From contig JAGASN010000002.1 in assembly GCA_017847875.1 (NCBI GenBank), positions 1 to 64,000 on the forward strand: a stretch of 64,000 nucleotides of DNA. Direction: 5' to 3'. Position numbers and translations under genes: made by a program. A model generated the notes under the pieces. The model worked only from the letters and a program-made list of their open reading frames with translations. It was not told where the DNA came from and searched no databases. This DNA is from Oscillospiraceae bacterium. Lineage in GTDB: Bacteria; Bacillota; Clostridia; Oscillospirales; Ruminococcaceae. Each line of letters starts with the position of its first letter. The first letter of the stretch is position 1. Below, piece by piece: positions 15,983-24,259 of the stretch.

Positions 15983-16336
15983 TTAAAGCAATTTATCAAG
16001 TTCCGAAAGATCAAATTCCTCTTTCAGCGCATCTTTTTCATATCTTATAAGTTCACCCGTTGAAACATTTATTTCTGCGGCATCATTTCCGAATGTGACA
16101 TTGAGTTTTTCGCCATATAAAGATCCACTGTAAATGGCATCTTTATCGTGTTTTACCACAATCGCAATTTTAAGAACTTTATCGGTTTTTGCAACGATTC
16201 TCATAGCGTCATGTGGTTCGCTTCTCTTGATATTTCCCGGATTAAAGATTATATCATATTCCTCTTCATCACAGCCAATTACAAATTTTTCATCGGTTTC
16301 AAGAACTACCGTTGCATTTCCGCTTTGTAAAACCAT
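15983..16336 (-). CDS. Small conserved-looking cytoplasmic protein, unknown function
   Basis: A 117-residue acidic protein I do not recognise. It is predicted to be mostly beta (VLQSGNATVVLETDEKFVIG, then IFNPGNIKR and MRIVAKTDKVLKIAIVV), with no signal peptide or membrane helix. The ATG at 16336 is chosen because GGAG is 8 bases upstream; an ATG at 16342 is too close to it and a TTG at 16357 overlaps the previous stop. It is the last gene of a five-gene leftward group (DUF3592, HD, two lipoproteins, this). Confidence 0.6.
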   Translation of the reverse strand: MVLQSGNATVVLETDEKFVIGCDEEEYDIIFNPGNIKRSEPHDAMRIVAKTDKVLKIAIVVKHDKDAIYSGSLYGEKLNVTFGNDAAEINVSTGELIRYEKDALKEEFDLSELDKLL

Positions 16337-16353
16337 ATTCATTCTCCTTTCAA

Positions 16354-16749
16354 TCAACCGTATCCCCAGGTTTTAAGTTCCCAGAATCCGCCTTTATCGC
16401 GAACCAGAATCCAGTTCCATTTTGTATATATTTTTCCGGGTTCAAGGCTTCCGTTTTCTCCGAAAACATAAAATTTTGAAAGCAGGACTATCGCTTCATC
16501 TGCGTCATATTGCTCCGCCCAACCGTTCATTCTTTCATTTGAATATTCTTCGTCATATTCAATTTCAAGAAGAACACAGCCTTCGAAAAAAGCAAACTGA
16601 CGATAGACAAGGCTCATCGCTTTTTCGATATCTCTTTCGGAATAAATTTTTGAATCATCAATGATTTTTTTCGCTGTGAAAGGAATTCCGCAGCCGGAAA
16701 GACTTATGACCAAAACCGCCGCTAATAGAATCGCAAGAACCTTTTTCAT
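16354..16749 (-). CDS. Lipoprotein, possibly DUF4829-like
   Basis: A 131-residue lipoprotein: a signal peptide beginning MKKVLAILLAAVLVISLSGC with lipobox LSGC, then a small domain with SERDIEKAMSLVYRQF, FEGCVLLEIEYDEE and a C-terminal WNWILVRDKGGFWEL. The 'D-I-x-x-A ... F-x-G-C-x-L ... YDEE' pattern resembles DUF4829 proteins of Clostridia; function unknown. Attached to the outer face of the membrane. GAGGTG precedes ATG 16749; a frame opening 9 bases earlier is less well placed. Confidence 0.68.
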   Translation of the reverse strand: MKKVLAILLAAVLVISLSGCGIPFTAKKIIDDSKIYSERDIEKAMSLVYRQFAFFEGCVLLEIEYDEEYSNERMNGWAEQYDADEAIVLLSKFYVFGENGSLEPGKIYTKWNWILVRDKGGFWELKTWGYG

Positions 16750-16838
16750 GGAAAACACACCTCTTTTTTCGGTTTATGCTTTCATTATAACGCAAGGATT
16801 TTTGTTTTCCATAGGTTTAATAAAATCTTAAAAAAGGT

Positions 16839-17216
16839 TTAAGAATCTGCTTTATAAACCGAAACGCTTCCACGGTGCTCGCTGCAATATATGCGGAATT
16901 TTACCTTTCCCTTTGCGGAAAAATTATAAGTTCCGGTTTCTGCGTTTTCGATTTCCGTAATTATTTCGCCGTTTTGGTCTTTCGCAATTATATCAACGCT
17001 TCCCTCTTCGGTAACAACTTCGATAACCATTTTCTGCTCTTCTTTCCCAAGATTAAGAACATGGCCCTTTGTTCCTTCAAGAAAATCGTGTTTCTGGCTC
17101 CAGCTTGTTCTTGTTCCGCTTTCAATGGACATAAGAGCTCTGTAACTATCCGGTTCACAGCCGGAAAAGACGAGACACATTATGACTGAAACAGCAAAAA
17201 TTATAAGTTTTTTCAT
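16839..17216 (-). CDS. Small lipoprotein
   Basis: A 125-residue lipoprotein with a signal peptide ending in the lipobox FSGC. The mature part is a small beta-rich domain: KGHVLNLGKEEQKMVIEVVTEEG, then NGEIITEIEN, TGTYNFSAKG and KVKFRIYCSEHRGSVSVY. This resembles bacterial pre-peptidase-like or CBM-type beta-sandwich lipoproteins in which a polar stretch is measured against solvent, but I cannot assign a family. Start ATG 17216 follows GAGGTG and lies 5 bases after the HD gene stop. Confidence 0.65.
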   Translation of the reverse strand: MKKLIIFAVSVIMCLVFSGCEPDSYRALMSIESGTRTSWSQKHDFLEGTKGHVLNLGKEEQKMVIEVVTEEGSVDIIAKDQNGEIITEIENAETGTYNFSAKGKVKFRIYCSEHRGSVSVYKADS

Positions 17217-17221
17217 AATTT

Positions 17222-17872
17222 TCACCTCAGTTCGCTGTTTTCGATTTGGGCGAGGAGTTTTTTATAAAAACCTATCTGGTAATAGAGTTTTTCAAGCCAC
17301 ATTTCTTTTCCCGTTTTTGTTGCAAAATCAAGATTTTTATAGCTTTCAAGACGTTCTATAACTTTATTCACATGTTCGTTTTTTTCGGGAAGGCTCATTT
17401 CGTCATACCTCACCCATTTCAGGTTTTCAAAAATCCGGTAAGCGTCAAATCGGTCAATATTATCCGCATCGCCGACGGAAAGAGCAAAAGCTGTTCTTTC
17501 CCCGGGAAAATCCGCTTCATCATCAACATGGATCGCAATTCCATAGCAGATATCTTCGATAACTTTCGGTTCCATTCCAATTTCTTCAAGAAAAGAACGG
17601 GCAATTTTGGCGGAATATCTGCCGTGGTTTCTGGCCTCTTCTCTGCTTTTGAATTCGTTTATATAAGAAATATCATGAAGAAGGCAGGCAATTACCATTG
17701 CGTCAGAATCCATGCCTTCTTTTTCCGCGATTATTTTTCCTATGTTCGCGACTCTTACGGAATGTTCAAAACGGTAATCCTTTTCCGATTTTTTATCCGA
17801 AAAATATTCGCTTTCATCAAATTTCTTTTTCAAAAAATCCATTGTAAGCTCAACACAGTTTTTCGCTCTCAT
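17222..17872 (-). CDS. HD-domain hydrolase
   Basis: A 216-residue HD-superfamily protein. The metal-binding pattern is present: RFEHSVRVANIGKIIA (first His), ACLLHDISY (HD pair), NHGRYSAKIARSF and AIAIHVDDE. Such proteins hydrolyse phosphate esters of nucleotides; the substrate is unknown. It overlaps the upstream DUF3592 gene by 4 bases and is close to the downstream lipoprotein, so it belongs to the same transcript. Confidence 0.82.
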   Translation of the reverse strand: MRAKNCVELTMDFLKKKFDESEYFSDKKSEKDYRFEHSVRVANIGKIIAEKEGMDSDAMVIACLLHDISYINEFKSREEARNHGRYSAKIARSFLEEIGMEPKVIEDICYGIAIHVDDEADFPGERTAFALSVGDADNIDRFDAYRIFENLKWVRYDEMSLPEKNEHVNKVIERLESYKNLDFATKTGKEMWLEKLYYQIGFYKKLLAQIENSELR

Positions 17873-18510
17873 TTTTTCTCCTTTTTTCCGTTAACGACTG
17901 TTTTTACCATCTGAAAAATTCCAACCACTACCATAAGCGTCGGAATTATTGCCAGAAATCCCATTGAACCAAAAGCCTTCCATGGAAAAGCGCTTCCGCC
18001 CATCATATATAAGCAAAGTTCGCCCACAGCAAATATAAGAAATCCAGCTGTAAAGTCGAACACATTTACATGTACTTTTATTTTTCCGTTTATCCAAAGC
18101 CAGCAAAATATCATAAAAAGCGGAATAAAAGTGAACATAAAACCTATTGTAAGATAGGTTACCGATGCCGTCCCGCCTTTTATAATCGCATTTTCCGGAT
18201 TTTCCGGCTCATAAAGAACCGTTCTTACGCTGTCGATTTCCGGAATAACGCCGGAACCATAATCCGTTTCAACAAAATATTCCGCTCCGCCGGAATAGAA
18301 AACATATTTAAGACGATAGGTCGTTTCGCCGTCGTCATCTATATCATAAATGCTGTAATCACGGAAATATCCCGGCGCCTCGAACCAGTCTTTTGTCTTT
18401 ATTGCCAAAGAAACACTGTTCTTTATTCCGAAGAAAAGCAAAACGATTCCGGAAAGCAAAGCCGCGGAAAAAAGAAGAACTATTACGATTTTTTTAGGAT
18501 TTATTTTCAA
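17869..18510 (-). CDS. DUF3592-like membrane protein
   Basis: A 213-residue membrane protein. One helix near the N-terminus (about 8-28), a 100-residue extracytoplasmic domain with YRLKYVFYSGGAEYFVETDYG and VLYEPENPENAII, then two or three C-terminal helices. The 'VxYxPxNPxxA' motif is a DUF3592 hallmark; function is not known. Start is TTG 18510 with GGGGGC upstream. First gene of the leftward five-gene group. Confidence 0.72.
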   Translation of the reverse strand: MKINPKKIVIVLLFSAALLSGIVLLFFGIKNSVSLAIKTKDWFEAPGYFRDYSIYDIDDDGETTYRLKYVFYSGGAEYFVETDYGSGVIPEIDSVRTVLYEPENPENAIIKGGTASVTYLTIGFMFTFIPLFMIFCWLWINGKIKVHVNVFDFTAGFLIFAVGELCLYMMGGSAFPWKAFGSMGFLAIIPTLMVVVGIFQMVKTVVNGKKEKK

Positions 18511-18555
18511 GAAGCTTCGCCCCCTTTTCGCTTTATTATATCACTATTTTTCCGA

Positions 18556-18590
18556 TAAAAAAAGACCGCCTTCCGGCGGTCTTTCGCTCG
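18556..18590 (-). terminator. fba terminator
   Basis: AAAGACCGCC-GGAA-GGCGGTCTTT on the minus strand followed by TTTTAT. Confidence 0.85.
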
Positions 18591-18598
18591 ATTTAAAA

Positions 18599-19534
18599 TT
18601 ATGCTTTTCCGTTGCAGCCGAGAACGTCAACGATTTTATGGCGAACCATTTCCTTGATGTTTTCTCTTGCGGGTTTAAGGTACTGTCTGGGGTCAAAATG
18701 ATCCGGATGCTCAACGAGATGCTGACGGATGGAACCGGTGCAGACAAGGCGAAGGTCGGAGTCGATGTTGATTTTGCAGACTGCCATTTTTGCCGCTTCA
18801 CGGAGAAGTTCTTCCGGAATACCGATTGCATCGGGCATCTTGCCGCCGAATTCGTTGACAACTTTTACCCATTCCTGCGGAACGGAAGAAGAACCATGGA
18901 GAACGATCGGGAAACCGGGAAGGCGTTCTTCAACTTCTTTAAGAATATCGAAGCGAAGTTCAGGTTTGTGGCCGGGTTTGAATTTATATGCTCCGTGGGA
19001 AGTTCCGATTGCAATTGCAAGGGAATCAACGCCGGTTCTTTCAACAAATTCCTGAACCTGTTCGGGTCTGGTATAGGAAGAATCTTCGGCAGAAACGTTT
19101 ACGTCGTCTTCGATTCCTGCAAGAGTTCCGAGTTCGCCTTCAACGCAAACACCGTGTGCATGAGCATATTCAACAACCTGTCTGGTAAGAGCGATGTTAT
19201 CCTCAAAGTCATATTTGGAACCGTCGATCATAACGGAAGTGAAACCGCTGTCGATGCAGCTTCTGCAAACTTCAAAATCTGCGCCGTGGTCAAGATGAAG
19301 AGCGATCGGAAGACCGGTGTCATAAACTGCGGCTTCAACAAGTTTTGTAAGATAGATGGGTTTTGCATAATTTCTTGCGCCGGCAGAAACCTGAAGAATA
19401 AGCGGTGCGTTTTCTTCGGCAGCTGCTTCGGTGATACCCTGGATAATTTCCATGTTATTTACGTTGAAAGCGCCGATTGCATAGCCGCCTTCATAAGCTT
19501 TTTCGAACATTTCTTTTGTTCCTACGAGAGGCAT
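18599..19534 (-). CDS. fba: Class II fructose-bisphosphate aldolase
   Basis: A 311-residue zinc-dependent aldolase that reversibly splits fructose 1,6-bisphosphate into DHAP and glyceraldehyde 3-phosphate in glycolysis. Signatures: AIGAFNVNNMEIIQG, HLDHGADF with a zinc His, VCVEGELGTLAG, AIGTSHGAYKF with a second zinc His, and IVLHGSSSVP with the third. Length is normal. Codon use is strongly biased, as for a highly expressed gene. Monocistronic, with its own terminator. Confidence 0.96.
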   Translation of the reverse strand: MPLVGTKEMFEKAYEGGYAIGAFNVNNMEIIQGITEAAAEENAPLILQVSAGARNYAKPIYLTKLVEAAVYDTGLPIALHLDHGADFEVCRSCIDSGFTSVMIDGSKYDFEDNIALTRQVVEYAHAHGVCVEGELGTLAGIEDDVNVSAEDSSYTRPEQVQEFVERTGVDSLAIAIGTSHGAYKFKPGHKPELRFDILKEVEERLPGFPIVLHGSSSVPQEWVKVVNEFGGKMPDAIGIPEELLREAAKMAVCKINIDSDLRLVCTGSIRQHLVEHPDHFDPRQYLKPARENIKEMVRHKIVDVLGCNGKA

Positions 19535-19615
19535 AAAAAATTCATTCCTTTCAAAGCATTATTTTATATATTCATTTTATACTAAAAACAAATTCTTTTC
19601 AATAGCAAGCGGAGT

Positions 19616-20461
19616 TTATTTCGTTTTTATTCCAACAAATTTTTCGGGAAAATTCCGGGCATAATGGAAAAGGAACTGTTGGGCAATTCCCGCATAATCC
19701 GTTACGCAGGAAGGCATTTCGCCACCGAGAGCCGCGATTACCCTTTTCATCCAAACGTCCGCAGGACAGCGTTCCACCCTTCCCAATCCATAAAGGAGAA
19801 CGCAGTCCGCAACTTTCGGACCGACTCCGTGTACTTCCAAAAGTCTTTCTCTTGCTTCCGAAAGCGGCGCAGTCATAAGCGGTTCAAGTTCAAGCCTGCC
19901 CTCAAAAACTTCTTTTGCTGCGGAGGAAATATATTCCGCGCGGTATCCGCAACCGAGTTTTGAAAAACTTTCCACAGGTTCATTTGCAAGCCTTTCCGGG
20001 GTAGGAAAAGCAAAAACTCCCGGTTCAATTTCTTCGCCGAAGGCGGCGCAAATCCTTTCGACAATTCCTTTTATTCTTGCAATGTTGTTATTCTGACTGA
20101 TGATAAAGGTGATAAAAGCTTCCCAGGGTTCCTGGCGGAGAACTCTTATTCCCGGAGCAAATTCGCAGGCATTGCGAAGCATTTCGTTTGCGCCGAAATC
20201 CGATTTAAGCTTATCGTAATCGCGACCAAAATCAAAATAATCAAGCCAGATTTCGTTAAATTCCTTTTCATCGGCGCCGATAAAAATTATTCCGTCTTTT
20301 TCCTGGCGGATTTTTCCGTAAGCGCCTTTAACAACGCCGCGCCAATTTCCGTTTTCGTCCGGTTTCCAGCGAAAGCATTGTCCGCAATCCAAAGTTTCCG
20401 GAAGAGAAAGATTGCTTATATCGCTTACTTTTATTCCTTCGGAAATTTTTTCGATTTTCAT
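19616..20461 (-). CDS. 8-oxoguanine DNA glycosylase (OGG1 type)
   Basis: A 281-residue DNA glycosylase/AP lyase. N-terminal OGG domain with ETLDCGQCFRW, then the helix-hairpin-helix domain: WEAFITFIISQNNNI, LGCGYRAEYI, EVHGVGPKVADCVLLYGL with the catalytic Lys, and PADVWMKR with the catalytic Asp. It removes 8-oxoguanine opposite C in base excision repair. ATG 20461 follows AAAGGTGA; the frame opens 54 bases earlier without a ribosome site. Confidence 0.93.
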   Translation of the reverse strand: MKIEKISEGIKVSDISNLSLPETLDCGQCFRWKPDENGNWRGVVKGAYGKIRQEKDGIIFIGADEKEFNEIWLDYFDFGRDYDKLKSDFGANEMLRNACEFAPGIRVLRQEPWEAFITFIISQNNNIARIKGIVERICAAFGEEIEPGVFAFPTPERLANEPVESFSKLGCGYRAEYISSAAKEVFEGRLELEPLMTAPLSEARERLLEVHGVGPKVADCVLLYGLGRVERCPADVWMKRVIAALGGEMPSCVTDYAGIAQQFLFHYARNFPEKFVGIKTK

Positions 20462-20819
20462 AAAAAAATCACCTTTTTCGATTGGTTTTTGTGCAGTTTT
20501 TTCGAGCATTTTCAAAGCTTTTTATGCTCGTTTTTTGAGCACCAATGCTCAAAAAAATTTTACGTAAAGTCTAATAAACTGTTTGTATGATTGTGAACAA
20601 ACTGTTTCCACAACGTTAAATCAACGTTTTTTCCCTTGAAATAAAGCATTTTTGCAAAAAGTTTTCAACGTTTTCCACAGAGTTTTCCACAATGCTCTGA
20701 AAAATATTATCCTGTCCGTATAAATTATGTTTAATAAAAAATTGCCGGAAACAGTGAATAAAACAGCCCAAAAATTTAAAAATATATATGGATAATTTTA
20801 TACGGAGGTGCTTTATAAA
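20462..20819 (+). other. 358-base AT-rich intergenic region between divergent genes
   Basis: No gene seen. It holds an AT-rich inverted repeat (TTTTTTGAGC...GCTCAAAAAA, 20531-20556) that can act as a terminator-like hairpin on either strand, and a cluster of DnaA-box-like 9-mers at 20604-20691. The right end carries the GGAGGTG ribosome site of the next gene. Confidence 0.6.
20604..20691 (+). promoter_or_regulatory. Cluster of DnaA-box-like sites
   Basis: TTTTCCACA occurs at 20671-20679 and again at 20683-20691, both matching the relaxed DnaA consensus TTWTNCACA in the same orientation and 12 bases apart. GTTTCCACA at 20604-20612 is a one-mismatch site. Surroundings are AT-rich. dnaA and dnaN are not nearby, so this is not argued to be the main origin; DnaA-dependent regulation or titration is possible. 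Confidence 0.4.
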
Positions 20820-21080
20820 ATGCTTCGCGGAGTCAACAAAAAAATTATAGAAATCAACAATGTTGAGGGCGGATATTTTGAAAAAATCCTTTTTTTCGTA
20901 AACGATGAAAAACGTTCCGAACCGGATTCGGTGCTCAGCCGACAGGCGGAAAAATATGTTTCCGATTCCTGCTCTCTTCAATATAAAAAAAGCTTTTTCG
21001 GCGGTGAAGGCGCAAAAATCCTTATAAAAATGGCAATATCCGGCGGCATTGGTCTTGCCGTCGGAACATTGCTTCTTTAA
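20820..21080 (+). CDS. Small protein with C-terminal hydrophobic tail, unknown function
   Basis: An 86-residue protein. The first 60 residues are polar (MLRGVNKKIIEINN, then EGGYFEKILFFVNDEK); the last 20 (IKMAISGGIGLAVGTLLL) form a glycine-rich hydrophobic helix, so it is probably tail-anchored. I believe similar small proteins occur in other Clostridia but know no function. ATG 20820 follows GGAGGTG. It converges on the cupin gene with only 4 bases between stops and no terminator. Confidence 0.6.
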   Translation: MLRGVNKKIIEINNVEGGYFEKILFFVNDEKRSEPDSVLSRQAEKYVSDSCSLQYKKSFFGGEGAKILIKMAISGGIGLAVGTLLL

Positions 21081-21084
21081 ATAA

Positions 21085-21582
21085 TTATTTTGTAAGGCGT
21101 TTTATAACAAGCTCATATTGGGGATATTGGCGAAGAAGGTCTTCCCTTTCGAGAAGTTCAAAATCGCCGAATTCAAAACCGGGAGAAACCATGCAGCCCG
21201 CAAGGGAATATCCGGTTCCGTCCATAACCGCACCGAAGATAGTACCCTTCGGAATAAGGACCTGGGGCTGTTCTCCCCTTTCGATATCAATTCCGAGCTT
21301 AACTCTTTCAAGTTCGCCGTTTTTATTTATCATATGGATAACCATCGGAACACCGGAATGGTAATACCAGATTTCATCGGATTTAAGACGGTGGAAACGG
21401 GAAACATCGCGGTCTTTAAGAAGAAAATAGATGCTGGTCCAGAGTTTTCTGTTTCCGTCAAAGGAAGAATCAACAGCTTTTGCGTCGATTATATCTTTTG
21501 ATTTAAGACATTCGTTATAATATCCGCCTTCGGGATGTTCTTTCATATTAAGCTTTTCAACAAAATATTTTCCGGTAAACAA
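21085..21582 (-). CDS. Cupin protein, DUF985 type
   Basis: A 165-residue cupin of the DUF985 family: KLNMKEHPEGGYYNECLKS, then SIYFLLKDRDVSRFHRLKSDEIWYYH with metal-type His residues, PMVIHMI, and VSPGFEFGDFELLEREDLL near the end. Length and motif order match the family. Substrate is unknown. Start is TTG 21582, the only start near the AGGAGG site, which itself lies in the 3' arm of the hairpin described next. Confidence 0.85.
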   Translation of the reverse strand: MFTGKYFVEKLNMKEHPEGGYYNECLKSKDIIDAKAVDSSFDGNRKLWTSIYFLLKDRDVSRFHRLKSDEIWYYHSGVPMVIHMINKNGELERVKLGIDIERGEQPQVLIPKGTIFGAVMDGTGYSLAGCMVSPGFEFGDFELLEREDLLRQYPQYELVIKRLTK

Positions 21583-21588
21583 AGAAAA

Positions 21589-21640
21589 AAGCCTCCTAAA
21601 AAATGATACATATATTGTACCATTTTTCGGGAGGCTTTTA
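21589..21640 (-). terminator. MATE-gene terminator whose 3' arm is the cupin ribosome site
   Basis: On the minus strand AAAAGCCTCCCGAAAAATGG..TACA pairs imperfectly with TGTA..CATTTTTTAGGAGGCTTTT and is followed by TTTT. It can end the MATE transcript. Its 3' arm includes the AGGAGG used by the cupin gene, so read-through RNA would hide that site. TACAAT in the loop could serve as a -10 for a shorter transcript. Confidence 0.65.
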
Positions 21641-21646
21641 AAGTCC

Positions 21647-22999
21647 TTAATCAGAAAATCTTATCTCAATTTCCCGTTTTTTACGCATATAATAAATCGT
21701 TCCGAGAGTTGCGCTCAAAATCCAGCCAAGAGGATATCCAAGTGCGACTGCTGTGAAAGAAGTTGTATATTGAGTTACAAAGAAAAGATATATCTGGCGG
21801 AAAACAACGAAGGAGAAAAGGCGGATCGCCGTCGGGAACCTTGTATCGCCGGAACCGCAAAGCGCACCGGAAAGAACCGAACTTACCGCAACGAAAGAAT
21901 AGAACGGAGTCATAAAACGAAGAAGGAAAACGCCATATTCAATAACTTCCGCTTCTTTGTTGAAAAGACCGATAAGTTGTGGCGCAAGAATAAGTATCGG
22001 AACGGTGACTGCCGCAGTTGCCGCAAAGGCAAGAATAACGGCATATTTTGTACCTTTTTGGGAGCGTTTTACGTCATGTACTCCAAGGTTTTGTCCGACA
22101 AAAGTCGTAATACTCATGGAAATGCTGTCCAGAGGAATTATCGCAAAATGGTCGATTTTTATATAAGCAGACCATGCGGCCATTACCGAAGAACCGAAAG
22201 AATTTATGTAGGACTGCACGAAAACGTTTGAAAACGAGGTTATGCTCTGCTGCAAAGCCGTTGGAAAACCTATATGGAAAATTTCCTTCATAACATATTT
22301 ATGGATTTTTATTTTGTCCCAATGGAGCTTATAAATTCCCTCTTCCCTCGTAAGCGTTCCGAGCACAAGAACGGAAGAAATAATCTGGGAAAGAACGGTT
22401 GCATAAGCCGCGCCCGCAACTCCCATTTTGAAAATTATTACAAAAATAAGGTCAAAAGCTATATTTACAAAAGAGGAAGCTATGAGGTAATACAGCGGAC
22501 GTTTTGAATCGCCGACTGCGCGAAGAATTGCAGCGCCCATATTATAAATCATCAGCGAAGCAATTCCGGCAAAATAAATTGTAAGATATGTTTTTGATTC
22601 AATAAAAACATCATCCGGAGTTTTCATAAACCGGAGCATATATGGAACCATAAAAACACCAAAAGCTGTTGCAACAACGCTCAGCGCAAAAATCATTCCG
22701 ATGGCGGTATGGACTGCATCCTGAAGTTTCTGCCTGTTCTGTGCGCCAAAACTTCTTGCAATTACAACAGAAGCGCCGCTTGAAAGGCCGGTGAAAAAGC
22801 CTATGAGCATATTGACAATCGGAGTAGTTGTTCCAACTGCGGCAAGCGCCTGCTTACTTACAACGTTTCCGACTACAATGCTGTCAACGGCGGTATAAAA
22901 TTGCTGAAAAAGATAGCCGAGCATAAGCGGAAGAGCAAATTTTATAATCTTTTCCCAGATATTGCCTTCTGTCATAAGGGTAGCGTTTTTTGAAGCCAA
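21647..22999 (-). CDS. MATE-family multidrug/cation efflux protein
   Basis: A 450-residue, twelve-helix MATE transporter with two homologous halves. The N-terminal signature includes PLMLGYLFQQFYTAVDSIVVG and TGLSSGASVVIARSFGAQN. The second half has IPLDSISMSITTFVGQNLG. It exports drugs or metabolites using a cation gradient; substrate unknown. Start is TTG 22999 after GGGAGGAAAAAA. Transcribed alone. Confidence 0.9.
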   Translation of the reverse strand: MASKNATLMTEGNIWEKIIKFALPLMLGYLFQQFYTAVDSIVVGNVVSKQALAAVGTTTPIVNMLIGFFTGLSSGASVVIARSFGAQNRQKLQDAVHTAIGMIFALSVVATAFGVFMVPYMLRFMKTPDDVFIESKTYLTIYFAGIASLMIYNMGAAILRAVGDSKRPLYYLIASSFVNIAFDLIFVIIFKMGVAGAAYATVLSQIISSVLVLGTLTREEGIYKLHWDKIKIHKYVMKEIFHIGFPTALQQSITSFSNVFVQSYINSFGSSVMAAWSAYIKIDHFAIIPLDSISMSITTFVGQNLGVHDVKRSQKGTKYAVILAFAATAAVTVPILILAPQLIGLFNKEAEVIEYGVFLLRFMTPFYSFVAVSSVLSGALCGSGDTRFPTAIRLFSFVVFRQIYLFFVTQYTTSFTAVALGYPLGWILSATLGTIYYMRKKREIEIRFSD

Positions 23000-23256
23000 G
23001 TTTTTTCCTCCCTTCTTCAGGATTTTCCATATTAAATAATAAACTTATATTGTTTCGTTTTCAACAATTTGTCGATAATTCTATATAAAAGTAAAAAAAT
23101 GTTGAAATAATATACATTGTTTTGATTATATTGGCTGTATATTTGTAAGTTTTATTCATTTAAGTTCAAAATCTGAATTTTTTTATTCAAAAGGCTTTAA
23201 CAAATTCCTTTTTTGTGGTATGCTTTAGAAAGAATTTTTTCCGGAGGATTTTTTTA

Positions 23257-23601
23257 ATGAATTACATATATCTTATTCTCGGCGTTGTTCTCGGAATTGT
23301 TTTTATCGGAAGAGGAAAAAACGCAAAAAATCAAAAATTTGTTCCCTATGAAGCAAAGATGAAACTTAAAACAAAAAAGACCATGGAGCAATATGAAGAA
23401 TGGTGCAAGACCGAAGGTCTTGGCTGCACTCTTGTCGGTCTTGGTTTTATTGTTTTCGGTGTTTCCGCAACTTTTATGGACAGCAACGCTCTTTTGAGCA
23501 CCATAATCGCAGTTGTTTCTCTTGTTATTTTTATCATCGGTTTTATGATGCGCGTTATCAACAACAAAAAACACCTCGGACATTATTTTACAAAACAATA
23601 A
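23257..23601 (+). CDS. Small two- or three-helix membrane protein
   Basis: A 114-residue protein with hydrophobic helices at about 3-18, 57-75 and 80-100 and a polar 35-residue loop (KNAKNQKF...TMEQYEEWCKTEG). No family recognised. ATG 23257 follows CCGGAGGA with good spacing; an upstream in-frame opening lacks it. It sits upstream of the second ECF pair but is separated from it by a terminator. Confidence 0.65.
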   Translation: MNYIYLILGVVLGIVFIGRGKNAKNQKFVPYEAKMKLKTKKTMEQYEEWCKTEGLGCTLVGLGFIVFGVSATFMDSNALLSTIIAVVSLVIFIIGFMMRVINNKKHLGHYFTKQ

Positions 23602-23607
23602 AAGATT

Positions 23608-23637
23608 AAAAATCCCGTCGAAAGACGGGATTTTTTT
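23608..23637 (+). terminator. Terminator
   Basis: AAATCCCGTC-GAAA-GACGGGATTT followed by TTTTG. Confidence 0.85.
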
Positions 23638-23645
23638 GAAAATGG

Positions 23646-23670
23646 TGAAACCAAAATCAATTTTTTGCGT
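23646..23670 (+). promoter_or_regulatory. Possible ECF-sigma promoter (autoregulation)
   Basis: TGAAAC at 23646-23651, a 16-base spacer and CGT at 23668-23670 match the general ECF promoter pattern (AAC-type -35, CGT-type -10) directly upstream of the sigma gene. The other ECF operon has the same TGCGT word at the matching place (minus strand, near 13229) but a weaker -35. Confidence 0.45.
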
Positions 23671-23698
23671 GATATATTGATGAAAGGAGGTTTTTGAG

Positions 23699-24259
23699 TT
23701 GGAAGATTTAAAAATAATCGAACTTTTTTTTGACAGAAAAGAATATGCCATTGCCGAAACGGAAAGAAAATATGGCGGTTATCTTTCAAAAATTGCTTAT
23801 AATATCCTTTTTGATTCTGAAGACAGCGAAGAATGTGTAAACGACACCTATATGAAGGCATGGAACACCATTCCGCCCCAAAAACCGGAAGTTCTCCGAA
23901 CTTTTCTCGGGAAAATTACAAGACGCCTTGCAATAGATGTTTTCCGCAAAAAGCACGCAGAAAAACGCGGAAATTCCGAATTTGCCCTTTCTCTTTCGGA
24001 ACTTGACGAATGCATTCCGGATAATCTTTCCGCCGAAGCGGAATTTGAGCAAAAAGAACTTTCCGAAAGCATAAACCGCTTTCTTGCTTCGCTTTCGAAG
24101 GAAAACCGGGATATTTTCATCTGCCGCTATTTTTATTCCGATTCAATCAAAGAAATTGCCTCCTCTTTCCAAAGCAATGAAGCAAAAATCAAAAGTTCGC
24201 TTTTCCGGAGCAGAAAAATCCTTAAAGAACAACTTTTAAAGGAGGGTTTTGATTTATGA
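23699..24259 (+). CDS. ECF-type RNA polymerase sigma factor (second copy)
   Basis: A 186-residue ECF sigma factor, clearly paralogous to the one at 12615-13169: both read ...IIEL....YAIAETERK.G, EDSEE.VNDTY.KAWN.IPP.KP and LGKIT. Region 4 is near 125-180 with YSDSIKEIASSFQSNEAKIKSSLFRSR in two turns. Start is TTG 23699 with AGGAGG 8 bases upstream. The stop overlaps the next start as ATGA. A likely ECF promoter lies just upstream, suggesting autoregulation. Confidence 0.9.
   Translation: MEDLKIIELFFDRKEYAIAETERKYGGYLSKIAYNILFDSEDSEECVNDTYMKAWNTIPPQKPEVLRTFLGKITRRLAIDVFRKKHAEKRGNSEFALSLSELDECIPDNLSAEAEFEQKELSESINRFLASLSKENRDIFICRYFYSDSIKEIASSFQSNEAKIKSSLFRSRKILKEQLLKEGFDL

Noticed and set aside
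20531..20556. CRISPR-like repeat
   Set aside because: A single AT-rich inverted repeat with no repeated spacing. No array occurs in the window.
20604..20691. Chromosomal origin oriC
   Set aside because: Only three box-like sites, no dnaA, dnaN, rpmH or recF nearby. Kept only as a DnaA-box-like cluster.
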